Shown piece after piece: positions 42,736 through 50,667 of a stretch of 51,075 nucleotides of DNA. Numbering within the stretch: position 1 is the stretch's first letter; every line of letters begins with the position of its first letter. The notes beneath the pieces are model-generated. The model was not told the DNA's origin and did not search any database. It saw only the letters and a list, made by a program, of their open reading frames with translations. Both the position numbers and the translations under genes were made by a program. The DNA is from Chloroflexota bacterium (lineage in GTDB: Bacteria > Chloroflexota > Anaerolineae > Anaerolineales > UBA4823): the NCBI GenBank assembly GCA_029265355.1, contig JAJUJL010000027.1:1-51075 (forward strand), in the 5' to 3' direction.

Positions 42736-43236
42736 TTACTCGGCTGCTGGGCCGGGCGCTGAGATGCTCTTGCTGCGCTCGATCGACTGCAGCGCCAGGT
42801 AGCGATCACCGAATTTCGCGATGTTTTCCATCTCGGTTTCGTACTGGTCGCCGTGGCGCTCTTCGTCGTCCACCAGCGCCTCGAAGATCTTCTTGGTGCC
42901 GGCGTCGGCGTGGGCCGCGCACTCGTTGGCCCAATGGTTGTAATCCCTGGCGCTGGCGGCTTCCATATCGCGCGCCATTTCCAGCATCTTCTTGACATCG
43001 TGGATCTTGGCCACCGGCTGGGCAGGCACCATCTCGACTTCGCCGCCGATGAACAGGATGCGCTCGGCGCAGCGCTCGATGTGCCCCATCTCCTCGATGG
43101 CAGTCTTGAGGAAGAGACCGGCTAACAAATCGTAGCCCTGGTCGTCGCAGTGAAAATGGAAATACATGTACTGGTGTACGGCCGAAAGCTCATCGGCCAC
43201 CGCTTTATTGAGCAATTCGATGCTTTTCTCGTGCAT
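42736..43236 (-). CDS. Bacterioferritin-like protein
   Basis: A 166-residue four-helix ferritin. Diiron ligands are present: Glu in VADELSAVHQY (about residue 16), EEMGH (Glu, His), Glu in the third helix and EERH in the fourth (DDEERHGDQYE). The Met of EEMGH is at the position of heme-ligating Met52 of E. coli bacterioferritin, so heme binding is possible. The sequence ERILFIGGEVEM followed by DVKKMLEMARDMEAAS is characteristic of bacterioferritins, not rubrerythrins. It probably stores iron and detoxifies peroxide in the cytoplasm. The ATG at 43236 follows GGAGG, and a TATAAT lies on the minus strand at 43282-43277. Confidence 0.88.
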   Translation of the reverse strand: MHEKSIELLNKAVADELSAVHQYMYFHFHCDDQGYDLLAGLFLKTAIEEMGHIERCAERILFIGGEVEMVPAQPVAKIHDVKKMLEMARDMEAASARDYNHWANECAAHADAGTKKIFEALVDDEERHGDQYETEMENIAKFGDRYLALQSIERSKSISAPGPAAE

Positions 43237-43317
43237 ATTGACCTCCGGGTTTGTTTTGAACAACGGGCCTTAATCAATTATATCCCGGCTTGCTCAAACA
43301 GACCCGCAGAAAGGGGT

Positions 43318-43500
43318 GATGAATGGAGATTGCTTCACCCGGCACAGTACGCCGGGTTCGCAATGACAGGCGAGGCCAGAGGATTGACCCTTACACTCGG
43401 GTTGCGGCGGTTTCATCAGGAGAGAATTGGTCCGCGATCTCCCAGGGGGTGAATGGAGGTTGTTACACCCGGCACAGCCCGCCGAGTCCGCAAGGACGAG
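43318..43500. repeat. Two diverged copies of a dispersed intergenic repeat
   Basis: Copy 1 (about 43318-43378) reads GGGGTGATGAATGGAGATTG, then CACCCGGCACAG and GCCGGGTTCGCAATGACAG. Copy 2 (about 43445-43500) repeats it with many changes (CACCCGGCACAGCCCGCCGA). Copy 1 is the reverse complement of the block at 8910-8950. The whole span 43237-43629 shows no gene apart from the promoter at its end. Confidence 0.65.
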
Positions 43501-43520
43501 CGACAGCGGCGTTTGCCCGT

Positions 43521-43549
43521 TTGCCAGAAAGCGGCGTGTGGGGTATGAT
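43521..43549 (+). promoter_or_regulatory. Promoter of the saccharopine-dehydrogenase-like gene
   Basis: TTGCCA (43521-43526), a 17-bp spacer and TATGAT (43544-43549). Start predicted near 43556, leaving a leader of about 74 nt. Confidence 0.65.
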
Positions 43550-43629
43550 ACTTAACCGGGGAACAGCAATGGCTTTCAGGCAATCTCCTACGCGCAGGTC
43601 GAAGAGCGTGGGAGTCAGGAGGCACAAGC

Positions 43630-44685
43630 ATGGCACAACCATTTCTCATCTACGGCGCCAACGGCTTCGTCGGTCGGGTGATCGCTCACCGGGCAGTCGA
43701 GCAGGGCTTGCAGCCGGTGGTCGCCGGGCGCAACGCCGCGGCGATCCAGTCCCTGGGCGAAACGCTGGATGTGGAGCGCCGCGTTTTCGACCTGGCCGAT
43801 CCCGATGAAGTCGATCGCGGCCTGGCGGGGATGCCCGTCGTGCTGCACTGCGCCGGTCCGTTCATTCACACCTACAAGGCCATCGCCGAGGGGTGCCTGC
43901 GCCGCGGCGCTCATTACCTGGACCTGACCGGCGAGATCCCTGTGTACAGCGCCCTGGCAGAGTGGGACGCGCCGGCCAAACAGCGCGGCGTGATGCTGCT
44001 GCCGGGCGCCGGCTTTGATGTGGTGCCCAGCGATTGCCTGGCGGTGCACTTGAAAGAGCGGCTGCCATCCGCCACCTACCTGGCGCTGGCCTTTCACAGC
44101 CGTGGGCCGGGCGGCATCCCACCGGGAACGGCGCGCACCAGCATCGAGAATCTGCAGTACCCAACACGCGTGCGGCGCGGCGGAGAGTTGATCGCTGCGC
44201 CTGATCCCGGCAAAACCCGCCTGGTGGACTTCGGCTACGGCCTGCGCCGCGCCGGGCTGATCTCGTGGGGCGATATTTTCATGGCTTACCACAGCACGGG
44301 CATTCCCAACATCGAGAATTACATCGTGCTGCCGGCGCGCATGGTGCGGATGCTGGCGCTCTTCTCGCGGGTGCGCCCCATCTTCAAGTACGAGCAAGTG
44401 CGCAAGCTGGCGCTGCCCTTCGTGCCTTCCGGTTCGACGCCCGAGCAGCGCGCCCAGACCACCACCCACCTGTGGGGCGAGGCGACCGATAACCGGGGCA
44501 ATCGCGTCGCGGCGCGCCTGCACGGTCCTGAAGCGGGCGTGGATTGGACCACCCTGGCGGCGCTGGCGGTGGTCAAGCGCGTCCTGGCGGGCGATTTCCA
44601 GCCCGGATTTCAGACACCCGGGCGCGTTTACGGCGCCGATTTCGCTCTGGAAGCGCCAGGGGTCGCTCGCGAGGAGCTCGCATAA
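43630..44685 (+). CDS. Saccharopine dehydrogenase-like NAD(P)-binding protein
   Basis: A 351-residue protein with an N-terminal Rossmann fold (IYGANGFVGRVIA, residues about 7-19) and the further family words VVAGRN, VLHCAGPF and HYLDLTGE. This matches the saccharopine dehydrogenase/trans-acting enoyl reductase group. The long middle part contains PGAGFDVVPSDCLAVHL, conserved in the group. True saccharopine dehydrogenases make lysine-pathway products, but most bacterial relatives of this size act on unknown, often lipid, substrates. No signal peptide or clear membrane anchor is seen. The ATG follows CAGGAGG. No functional link with its neighbours is evident. Confidence 0.85.
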   Translation: MAQPFLIYGANGFVGRVIAHRAVEQGLQPVVAGRNAAAIQSLGETLDVERRVFDLADPDEVDRGLAGMPVVLHCAGPFIHTYKAIAEGCLRRGAHYLDLTGEIPVYSALAEWDAPAKQRGVMLLPGAGFDVVPSDCLAVHLKERLPSATYLALAFHSRGPGGIPPGTARTSIENLQYPTRVRRGGELIAAPDPGKTRLVDFGYGLRRAGLISWGDIFMAYHSTGIPNIENYIVLPARMVRMLALFSRVRPIFKYEQVRKLALPFVPSGSTPEQRAQTTTHLWGEATDNRGNRVAARLHGPEAGVDWTTLAALAVVKRVLAGDFQPGFQTPGRVYGADFALEAPGVAREELA

Positions 44686-45075
44686 GAAACCCTGAAACAG
44701 TCAGGATGCCGGGCTGCCGCTTCACGGGTCATGGCGAGTAATTCCACAGCGCCAGGTGCTTTTCTTTCAGGCAGATACCTGCGAGGAAGGCGCACTGTGC
44801 CCGACGAAGCAATCTCCCGGCTGGCAATAGACTGCTTCGTTTCACTCGCAGTGACCGGTCACGCTTCGCTGTGACATGACTGTTTCTTAAGAGCCCCGAA
44901 GAGGCGTGGCAATCCCCTGGATGATCGCGGAGATCGCTTCGTTGTCGCTCGCGATGACAGCCTGATCATCTTTGTCCAAACTGTTCACCGAACTGGCGAA
45001 TTTCTTTGCTGCGATTCAGCGCGATAATAAAACTGGATACCTGGTCAGCCGTTCAGACCCTGGAGGGAGGCTGCC
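44686..45075. repeat. Intergenic region with degenerate dispersed repeats
   Basis: No gene is seen. Fragments such as GACTGCTTCGTTTCACTCGC (44841 region), GAGATCGCTTCGTTGTCGC and TCGCGATGACAG (about 44932-44960) belong to the widespread class of short 'CGCGATGACA' intergenic repeats. Confidence 0.5.
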
Positions 45076-45234
45076 ATGAGGAACCTGATCGCGTTTCTGC
45101 TGGCGCTGCTGGTGATTTACTTCTCCGCTGTGCTCGAGAAGCTAAGTAAACCGCCGAAAGTGTTTAGAGTAAATCCGCCATTGCGTCGGCGGTTTACTCC
45201 AGGGTTTCGCCGCTGCTCGTTCACATTTTTGTAA
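45076..45234 (+). CDS. 52-residue ORF: membrane segment fused to MITE-coded tail
   Basis: The ATG at 45076 follows GGAGGGAGG. Residues 1-22 form one membrane helix (MRNLIAFLLALLVIYFSAVL). From residue 23 on the reading frame runs through the 115-bp element and ends at TAA 45232-45234, giving an Arg/Pro-rich tail. It is either a small gene cut by the element or a new fused membrane peptide. It lies 32 bp ahead of a second small membrane-protein gene. Confidence 0.45.
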   Translation: MRNLIAFLLALLVIYFSAVLEKLSKPPKVFRVNPPLRRRFTPGFRRCSFTFL

Positions 45235-45257
45235 AAACACTTCCGGCGAAACACCTA
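45143..45257. mobile_element. MITE-like 115-bp element, copy 2
   Basis: It aligns without gaps to 33423-33537 and is flanked by TA at both ends. This copy has the better internal palindrome: GTAAACCGCCGA (45146-45157) pairs exactly with TCGGCGGTTTAC (45186-45197). A second pairing joins AGGGTTTCGCCG with CGGCGAAACACCT at the right end. It has no coding capacity of its own beyond an open frame present in both copies. Confidence 0.7.
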
Positions 45258-45266
45258 ACGCAGATC

Positions 45267-45641
45267 ATGCGTCAGCAAACCGCCAGCGATTTACAAATCT
45301 CGCCGCGCATCTGGCTGTTCGTTGGATTGGAAGCGGCTTTCATTGGCGCCATCCTGCTGCTGGCGTGGGCGGTGGCCTTCCGCCTGCAACCGGATCGCTG
45401 GCTGGGGGCGGTGTGGCTGGCCCTGGGCGCAGCCGTGGTGCTCTACCTGCCGCTGCTCGCCAGCGGGCCCGAATGGTTGGTTCGCGGGCTGCAATCCGAT
45501 TTTCTGCAGGCGCCGCGCCTGGCGATCATGGAAGGCGGTCTCCATTCCTATATTCAAGATACCAGCGCGGCCATTGCCATCGTGGGCGGGTGGTTGCTGT
45601 TTCACAGGCGCAGGCAGGAAAATTGGTCAGCGACGGTGTGA
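45267..45641 (+). CDS. Small membrane protein of unknown function
   Basis: A 124-residue protein with three likely membrane segments at about residues 16-36 (LFVGLEAAFIGAILLLAWAV), 45-65 (LGAVWLALGAAVVLYLPLLA) and 98-113. The ends are polar. I do not recognise a family. It begins 10 bp after the MITE-like element, which separates it from the truncated-looking 52-residue ORF; the element may have changed its expression or split an older gene. No strong ribosome binding site precedes the ATG at 45267, so the start is uncertain. Confidence 0.6.
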   Translation: MRQQTASDLQISPRIWLFVGLEAAFIGAILLLAWAVAFRLQPDRWLGAVWLALGAAVVLYLPLLASGPEWLVRGLQSDFLQAPRLAIMEGGLHSYIQDTSAAIAIVGGWLLFHRRRQENWSATV

Positions 45642-45755
45642 TGCACGCCGGGCTCTACGGCAGGATCGCACCAGGCGCGGCTTTGATGATACAGACGGCT
45701 TTTTAGCACGCCCAGAGCGTGGGGCGGGCATGCCGTGGGGGAATTTATAGAAAAA

Positions 45756-45764
45756 TGGTATGAT
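45756..45764 (+). promoter_or_regulatory. Possible extended -10 promoter of the hyp operon
   Basis: TGGTATGAT in an AT-rich patch (45749-45780) fits an extended -10 element. No good -35 is seen. The predicted start is about 60 bp before hypA. Confidence 0.4.
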
Positions 45765-45832
45765 TTTAGTATGACAGAACTCACTGTGCGCTGCTCTGCG
45801 CTTGTGGTATGCTCAAGAGCACGGAGCGCCGC

Positions 45833-46177
45833 ATGCACGAGCTGCCAGTCGCCCAATCCATCCTGGACATCACCCTGCGCCACGCCGGGCAGCACAACGC
45901 CCGCCGCGTGCGCACCATCTACGTGGTGATCGGGCAGCTTTCGAGCATCATCGACGACTCGGTGCAGTTCTACTGGGACATGATCGCCGAAGGCACGCTG
46001 GCGGAAGGCGCAAAGCTGGAATTTCGCCGCCTGCCGGCCGTGCTGCAATGCCAGGCCTGCGGCGAAAAATACACCCCGCTGCCCGGCGAGCTGGCCTGCC
46101 CGAAGTGTGAGAGTATGCAAGTCAAAGTGATCTCCGGCGAAGAGTTCTACCTGGAAGCCATCGACATCGAGAACTGA
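45833..46177 (+). CDS. hypA: Hydrogenase nickel incorporation protein HypA
   Basis: A 114-residue metallochaperone that hands nickel to the [NiFe]-hydrogenase large subunit together with HypB. The invariant start Met-His-Glu is present; His2 is the nickel ligand, which settles the ATG at 45833, preceded by GGAG. The zinc site is formed by two Cys pairs, CQAC (about residues 65-68) and CPKC (about 81-84), with the loop GEKYTPLPGELA between. Length is standard. It opens the operon hypA-hypB-hypF-hypC-hypD; hypB starts 4 bp after its stop. Confidence 0.95.
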   Translation: MHELPVAQSILDITLRHAGQHNARRVRTIYVVIGQLSSIIDDSVQFYWDMIAEGTLAEGAKLEFRRLPAVLQCQACGEKYTPLPGELACPKCESMQVKVISGEEFYLEAIDIEN

Positions 46178-46181
46178 ACCT

Positions 46182-46853
46182 ATGAACCAACGCATTCCCG
46201 TTGTTGAGAAAATCCTGAATGCCAACGACCGCCTGGCAGCCGAAAACCGCCGCTTGCTGGACGAGCACGGCGTGTTTGCCATCAACCTGATGGCTTCACC
46301 CGGCGCCGGCAAGACCTCCTTGATCGAGCAAACCGTCCCCCGCCTGGCAGCCGAGCTGCGCCTGGCGGTGGTGGACGGCGATATCGCCACCTCCCTGGAC
46401 GCCGACCGGGCGGCAGCCGCCGGCGCTATCGCCGTGCAGATCAACACCGGCGGCGACTGCCACCTGGACGCGGTCATGCTGCAGCAGGCGCTGGCGCAGC
46501 TCGATTTGCGCGCCGTCGACCTGCTGATCGTCGAGAACGTCGGCAACCTGGTTTGCCCCGCCAGCTTCGCCCTGGGCACGCATCTCTCTGTGCTGGTGGC
46601 TTCCGTGCCGGAGGGCGACGACAAGCCCTATAAATACCCCGGCATGTACCGCGGTGTGGAGGCGCTGGTGATCAACAAGATCGACCTGCTGCCCTACGTG
46701 CCTTTCAGGATGGATTACTTTCGCCAGGGCGTCGAGCTGCTCAACCCTGGCCTGCGCACCTTCCCGCTGTCGTGCCGCACCGGCGAGGGCCTGGAAGCCT
46801 GGCTGGACTGGCTGCGCGGCGAGACCCGGCGCCGCCAGGGCGAGCATCGTTGA
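46182..46853 (+). CDS. hypB: Hydrogenase nickel incorporation GTPase HypB
   Basis: A 223-residue SIMIBI-class GTPase that drives nickel insertion. The P-loop ASPGAGKTSL is at residues about 38-47, VVDGDIATSLDADR follows as switch region, and NKID gives guanine specificity. The conserved Cys-His of the metal site in the G domain is seen in GGDCHLDAVM (about residue 90). The N-terminal His-rich stretch and the CxxCGC motif of some HypB proteins are absent, so nickel storage is unlikely and metal supply should depend on HypA. The gene is 4 bp from hypA and 21 bp from hypF. Confidence 0.95.
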   Translation: MNQRIPVVEKILNANDRLAAENRRLLDEHGVFAINLMASPGAGKTSLIEQTVPRLAAELRLAVVDGDIATSLDADRAAAAGAIAVQINTGGDCHLDAVMLQQALAQLDLRAVDLLIVENVGNLVCPASFALGTHLSVLVASVPEGDDKPYKYPGMYRGVEALVINKIDLLPYVPFRMDYFRQGVELLNPGLRTFPLSCRTGEGLEAWLDWLRGETRRRQGEHR

Positions 46854-46874
46854 GCCATTGACAACCGCCTGCCG

Positions 46875-49217
46875 ATGAACCGGAAAAGCGCTGTCCACAT
46901 CCACATCACGGGCATCGTCCAGGGGGTCGGTTTTCGCCCGTTTGTGTATGGACTGGCCCAGCGCCTGGGCGTCACCGGTTGGGTGCGCAACACCTCCGCC
47001 GGCGTGGACATCCTGGCAGAGGGCGGTGAGCCGGTCTTGCAGCGCTTCGCCGCTGAGCTGCGCTCGCAGGCCCCACCGCTGGCGCAGATCGAGAGCCTGC
47101 GGGTGGAAGCGGCAGCCGCCAACGGCTGCCAAGCCTTCGAGATCCTCGAATCCGAGCCCATCCCCGCCGCTTTCATGCCCATCTCGGCGGATGTCGCCAC
47201 CTGCCCGGACTGCTTGCGCGAGCTTTTCGACCCGTCCGACCGGCGCTACCGCTACCCTTTCATCAACTGCACCAACTGCGGACCGCGTTACACCATCGTC
47301 ACCGACATCCCCTACGACCGACCCAACACCACCATGGCCGGCTTCCCGCTGTGCGCGGACTGCGCCGCCGAATACCACAACCCGCTCGACCGCCGTTTCC
47401 ACGCCCAGCCGGTCGCCTGTGCGCAGTGCGGGCCGCAAATATGGCTGGAATACCCCGTAGGGCAAGCTGAAGGACAAGCTGACAGCTCAGCCTGCATCAG
47501 CGGCGACGAGGCGCTGCTGCAGGCGCAGAAGCTGCTCGCAACCGGCGCGGTCGTGGCCATCAAAGGCCTGGGCGGTTTCCACCTCGCCTGCGACGCCGCC
47601 AACGCCGAGGCAGTCGAGCGCCTGCGCCAGCGCAAACTGCGCGTGGACAAGCCCTTTGCCTTGATGATGCCCGACCTGGAGACCGTTCGCCAGCACTGCC
47701 GGGTGAGCGATGAAGAAGCCGCGCTGCTCGAATCGCGCCAGCGCCCGATCGTCATCCTGCAGCGCCGCCCGGAATCGACCATCGCTGCGCAGGTCGCGCC
47801 GCAGCAGCACACGCTGGGTGTGATGCTGCCCTACACCCCCCTGCACCACCTGCTCTTCGCTGCCCACCCGCTGGCGCCCGGCTTCACTCCACCCCAGGCG
47901 CTGGTGATGACCTCTGGCAACCTGTCCGAGGAGCCGATCGCCACCGACAACGACGAGGCGCGCCGCAGGCTGGGCGGGCTGGCGGACGCCTTCCTGATGC
48001 ACAACCGCCCCATCCGCACGCGCTGCGACGATTCGGTGGCGCGCGCCGACCTGCCGGCCGTCCCCTCCCTGCTGCGCCGCTCGCGCGGCTACGCCCCCTC
48101 GCCGCTTTACCTGCCCTGGGAGACGCCGCCCCTCTTCGCCGCTGGCGCCGAGCTTAAGAACACCTTCTGCCTGGCGCGGGAGCAGCGCGCTTTTCTCAGC
48201 CACCACATCGGCGACCTGGAGAATTTCGAGACGCTGCAGGCCTTCGAAGACGGCGTCCAGCACATGCAGCGCCTGTTTCGCGTGGCGCCGACCGCCATCG
48301 CCTACGACCTGCATCCCAATTACCTGGCCACGCGCTACGCCCTGGCGCGCGCCGAACGAGAGGGACTGCCCGCCCTGGGCGTGCAGCACCACCACGCCCA
48401 CATCGCCGCCTGCCTGGCAGACAACGGCCTGGATGGCAGCCAACCCGCGCTGGGGCTGGCTTTCGATGGCACCGGCTACGGCGAGGATGGCGCTATCTGG
48501 GGTGGCGAGTTCCTGCTGGCGGATTACCAGGGTTTCCAGCGCCTGGCGCACCTGCGCTATGCCCCGCTGCCCGGCGGCGACGCCGCTATCCGCCGCCCGG
48601 CGCGCACTGCGCTGGCCTTCCTGTGGCAGTGCGAGCTGGCGTGGGAGCCGGAGCTGCCACCCTGCCAGGAGCTGTGCGCCGACGAGCGCACGCTGCTGCG
48701 CAGCCAACTCGAGCACGCTATCAACAGCCCGCCCACCTCCAGCCTGGGACGCCTGTTCGACGCCGCCGCGGCGCTGGCCGGCGTGCGCCAGCGGGTCAAC
48801 TACGAAGCCCAGGCAGCGATCGAGTTCGAAGCCATGATCGACCCGCTGGAGACCAGCGCCTACCCGTTCGAGCTTTTCGGCAGCGACCCGATCATCATCG
48901 ACTATACGCAGTGCCTGCACAACCTGGCGCAGGATGCGCTGCGCGGCGTTCCCCCATCCACCATCGCCGCTCGCTTCCACAACGGGCTGGCCAACATGGC
49001 GCTCGCCGTCTGCCTGCGCCTGCGCCAGGCGACCGGCGTGCGCGCCGTGGCGCTCTCCGGCGGCGTGTGGCAAAACCGCGCTCTGCTGCGCCGGGTCGCT
49101 GACGGCTTGCAGGCGCAAGGTTTCACGCTCTACACCCACCAGCGCGTCCCCGCCAACGATGGCGGCCTGGCTTTGGGCCAGGCGGCGATCGCCGCCTGGC
49201 GATTGACCCATTCGTAA
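46875..49217 (+). CDS. hypF: Carbamoyltransferase HypF
   Basis: A 780-residue protein that starts synthesis of the cyanide ligands of the [NiFe] centre by making a carbamoyl adenylate from carbamoyl phosphate and passing it to HypE. Domains in order: acylphosphatase (VQGVGFRPFVY, Arg21; about residues 1-90), two zinc-finger-like units (CPDC at about 110 with CTNC, then CADC with CAQC), a YrdC/Sua5-type domain (about 200-390) and a Kae1-like carbamoyltransferase domain with HHHAHIAACLADNG near residue 505. All key motifs are intact. The start ATG 46875 has a weak ribosome binding site. Confidence 0.95.
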   Translation: MNRKSAVHIHITGIVQGVGFRPFVYGLAQRLGVTGWVRNTSAGVDILAEGGEPVLQRFAAELRSQAPPLAQIESLRVEAAAANGCQAFEILESEPIPAAFMPISADVATCPDCLRELFDPSDRRYRYPFINCTNCGPRYTIVTDIPYDRPNTTMAGFPLCADCAAEYHNPLDRRFHAQPVACAQCGPQIWLEYPVGQAEGQADSSACISGDEALLQAQKLLATGAVVAIKGLGGFHLACDAANAEAVERLRQRKLRVDKPFALMMPDLETVRQHCRVSDEEAALLESRQRPIVILQRRPESTIAAQVAPQQHTLGVMLPYTPLHHLLFAAHPLAPGFTPPQALVMTSGNLSEEPIATDNDEARRRLGGLADAFLMHNRPIRTRCDDSVARADLPAVPSLLRRSRGYAPSPLYLPWETPPLFAAGAELKNTFCLAREQRAFLSHHIGDLENFETLQAFEDGVQHMQRLFRVAPTAIAYDLHPNYLATRYALARAEREGLPALGVQHHHAHIAACLADNGLDGSQPALGLAFDGTGYGEDGAIWGGEFLLADYQGFQRLAHLRYAPLPGGDAAIRRPARTALAFLWQCELAWEPELPPCQELCADERTLLRSQLEHAINSPPTSSLGRLFDAAAALAGVRQRVNYEAQAAIEFEAMIDPLETSAYPFELFGSDPIIIDYTQCLHNLAQDALRGVPPSTIAARFHNGLANMALAVCLRLRQATGVRAVALSGGVWQNRALLRRVADGLQAQGFTLYTHQRVPANDGGLALGQAAIAAWRLTHS

Positions 49218-49240
49218 GCAGTAGACTTGAGGAGGTAGCC

Positions 49241-49540
49241 ATGTGCCTGGGAGTTCCTGGAAGGATCATTGACCTGTACGAGCGCAACGGCCTGCTGATG
49301 GGCATGATCGATTTCGGCGGAGCGCGGCGCGAAGCCTGCCTGGCCTATGTGCCCGAAGCCAAAATCGGTGATTACACCGTCATCCACGTCGGCTTTGCCC
49401 TGCACCTGATCAGTGAAGAAGAAGCCATGGAGACGCTGGAACTGCTGCGCCAGGTGGCTGCCGCTGGCGGCGATGACGCCCTGGCAGAGCTGGGGGTGAC
49501 CCCGGAGCAACCAACCCCCACGCCGCCGGAGGGCGCATGA
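49241..49540 (+). CDS. hypC: Hydrogenase assembly chaperone HypC
   Basis: A 99-residue member of the HypC/HybG family. The invariant Met-Cys-Leu-Gly-Val-Pro start is present; Cys2 binds the Fe(CN)2CO unit with HypD and also contacts the hydrogenase large subunit. The core covers residues 1-75, and the Ala/Pro/Thr-rich last ~20 residues are a loose extension. A strong GAGGAGG precedes the ATG. Its last codons overlap the hypD start by 4 bases (ATGA), so both are translated together, in line with their complex. Confidence 0.95.
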   Translation: MCLGVPGRIIDLYERNGLLMGMIDFGGARREACLAYVPEAKIGDYTVIHVGFALHLISEEEAMETLELLRQVAAAGGDDALAELGVTPEQPTPTPPEGA

Positions 49541-50652
49541 AGCACCTGAGCGAGTACCGCGATGCCGCCCTGGTGCAGGGTGTGATCAAAGAGATCGCCC
49601 GCACCGTCACCCGTCCGTGGGTGATCATGGAGATCTGCGGCGGGCAGACGCACGCCATCCTGCGCTACGGGCTGGATCAGCTCCTGCCGGCTGAGATCGA
49701 GCTGGTGCACGGACCGGGCTGCCCGGTGTGCGTCACGCCGCTGGAGCTGATCGACAAGGCCCTGGCGATCGCCGCCCGTCCTGAGGTGATCTTCACCTCC
49801 TACGGTGACATGCTGCGCGTGCCCGGCAGCCGCGACGACCTGTTCTCGGTGCGCGCCCGCGGCGGGGATGTGCGCGTGGTGTATTCGCCGCTGGACGCGG
49901 TGCGGCTGGCGCAGGAGAACCCCGAGCGCCAGGTGGTGTTCTTTGCCATCGGCTTCGAGACCACCGCCCCCGCCAACGTGATGAGCGTGCTGCAAGCCCA
50001 GGCGCTGGGTTTGAAGAACTACTCGGTGCTGGTCTCGCACGTGCGCGTACCTCCCGCCATGCACGCCATCTTGTCCTCGCCGCTCAACCGCGTGCAGGGC
50101 TTCCTGGCGGCGGGGCATGTGTGCGCCGTGATGGGCTACTGGGAATACCCCCCCATCGCCGAGCGCTACCGCACACCCATCGTGGTGACCGGCTTCGAGC
50201 CGCTGGACATTCTCAACGGCATCCTGATGACCGTGCGCCTGCTGGAAGCAGGCCGACCCGATGTGCAGAACGCCTACACGCGCGTGGTGACCTACGAGGG
50301 CAATCGCCCGGCGCAGGGCGTGATCCAGCAGGTGTTCGAGACGTGCGACCGCAAGTGGCGCGGCATCGGTACGATACCCGCCTCGGGCTGGCGCCTGCGC
50401 CCAGAATACGCCGCGTTCGACGCCGAGCAGCGCTTCGCGGTGAGCGAAATCCGCCCCGAAGAGCCTTCGGTGTGCATCGCCGGTCAGATCCTGCAGGGTC
50501 TGAAGAAGCCGCACCAATGCCCGGCCTTTGGCAACCCGTGCACGCCGGAGCGTCCGCTGGGCGCCACCATGGTCTCCTCCGAAGGCGCCTGCGCCGCCTA
50601 TTACCACTACCACGCCTCCAGCCCGCTGGCGGCAGGAGCAGTTGGCGATTGA
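49537..50652 (+). CDS. hypD: Hydrogenase maturation Fe-S protein HypD
   Basis: A 371-residue iron-sulfur scaffold on which the Fe(CN)2CO group is built with HypC. The Cys motifs are all in place: EICGGQTH (about residue 34), [11 protein letters not shown] (about 62-72), GFETTAP (about 145), and the [4Fe-4S] cluster region near the C-terminus with [17 protein letters not shown] and [12 protein letters not shown]. Length is normal and the gene is complete. hypE, expected next in many operons, does not follow: instead a repeat block starts 16 bp after the stop. Confidence 0.95.
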   Translation: MKHLSEYRDAALVQGVIKEIARTVTRPWVIMEICGGQTHAILRYGLDQLLPAEIELVHGPGCPVCVTPLELIDKALAIAARPEVIFTSYGDMLRVPGSRDDLFSVRARGGDVRVVYSPLDAVRLAQENPERQVVFFAIGFETTAPANVMSVLQAQALGLKNYSVLVSHVRVPPAMHAILSSPLNRVQGFLAAGHVCAVMGYWEYPPIAERYRTPIVVTGFEPLDILNGILMTVRLLEAGRPDVQNAYTRVVTYEGNRPAQGVIQQVFETCDRKWRGIGTIPASGWRLRPEYAAFDAEQRFAVSEIRPEEPSVCIAGQILQGLKKPHQCPAFGNPCTPERPLGATMVSSEGACAAYYHYHASSPLAAGAVGD

Positions 50653-50667
50653 ATGTGTAGAATCTTG

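Noticed and set aside
42736-43236. Rubrerythrin
   Set aside because: There is no rubredoxin Cys pair, and the spacing of ligands and the EEMGH Met fit bacterioferritin better.
43569-43808. Small gene starting at the ATG in the leader of the saccharopine-dehydrogenase-like gene
   Set aside because: The frame overlaps the real gene, is very rich in Arg and has no ribosome binding site of its own.
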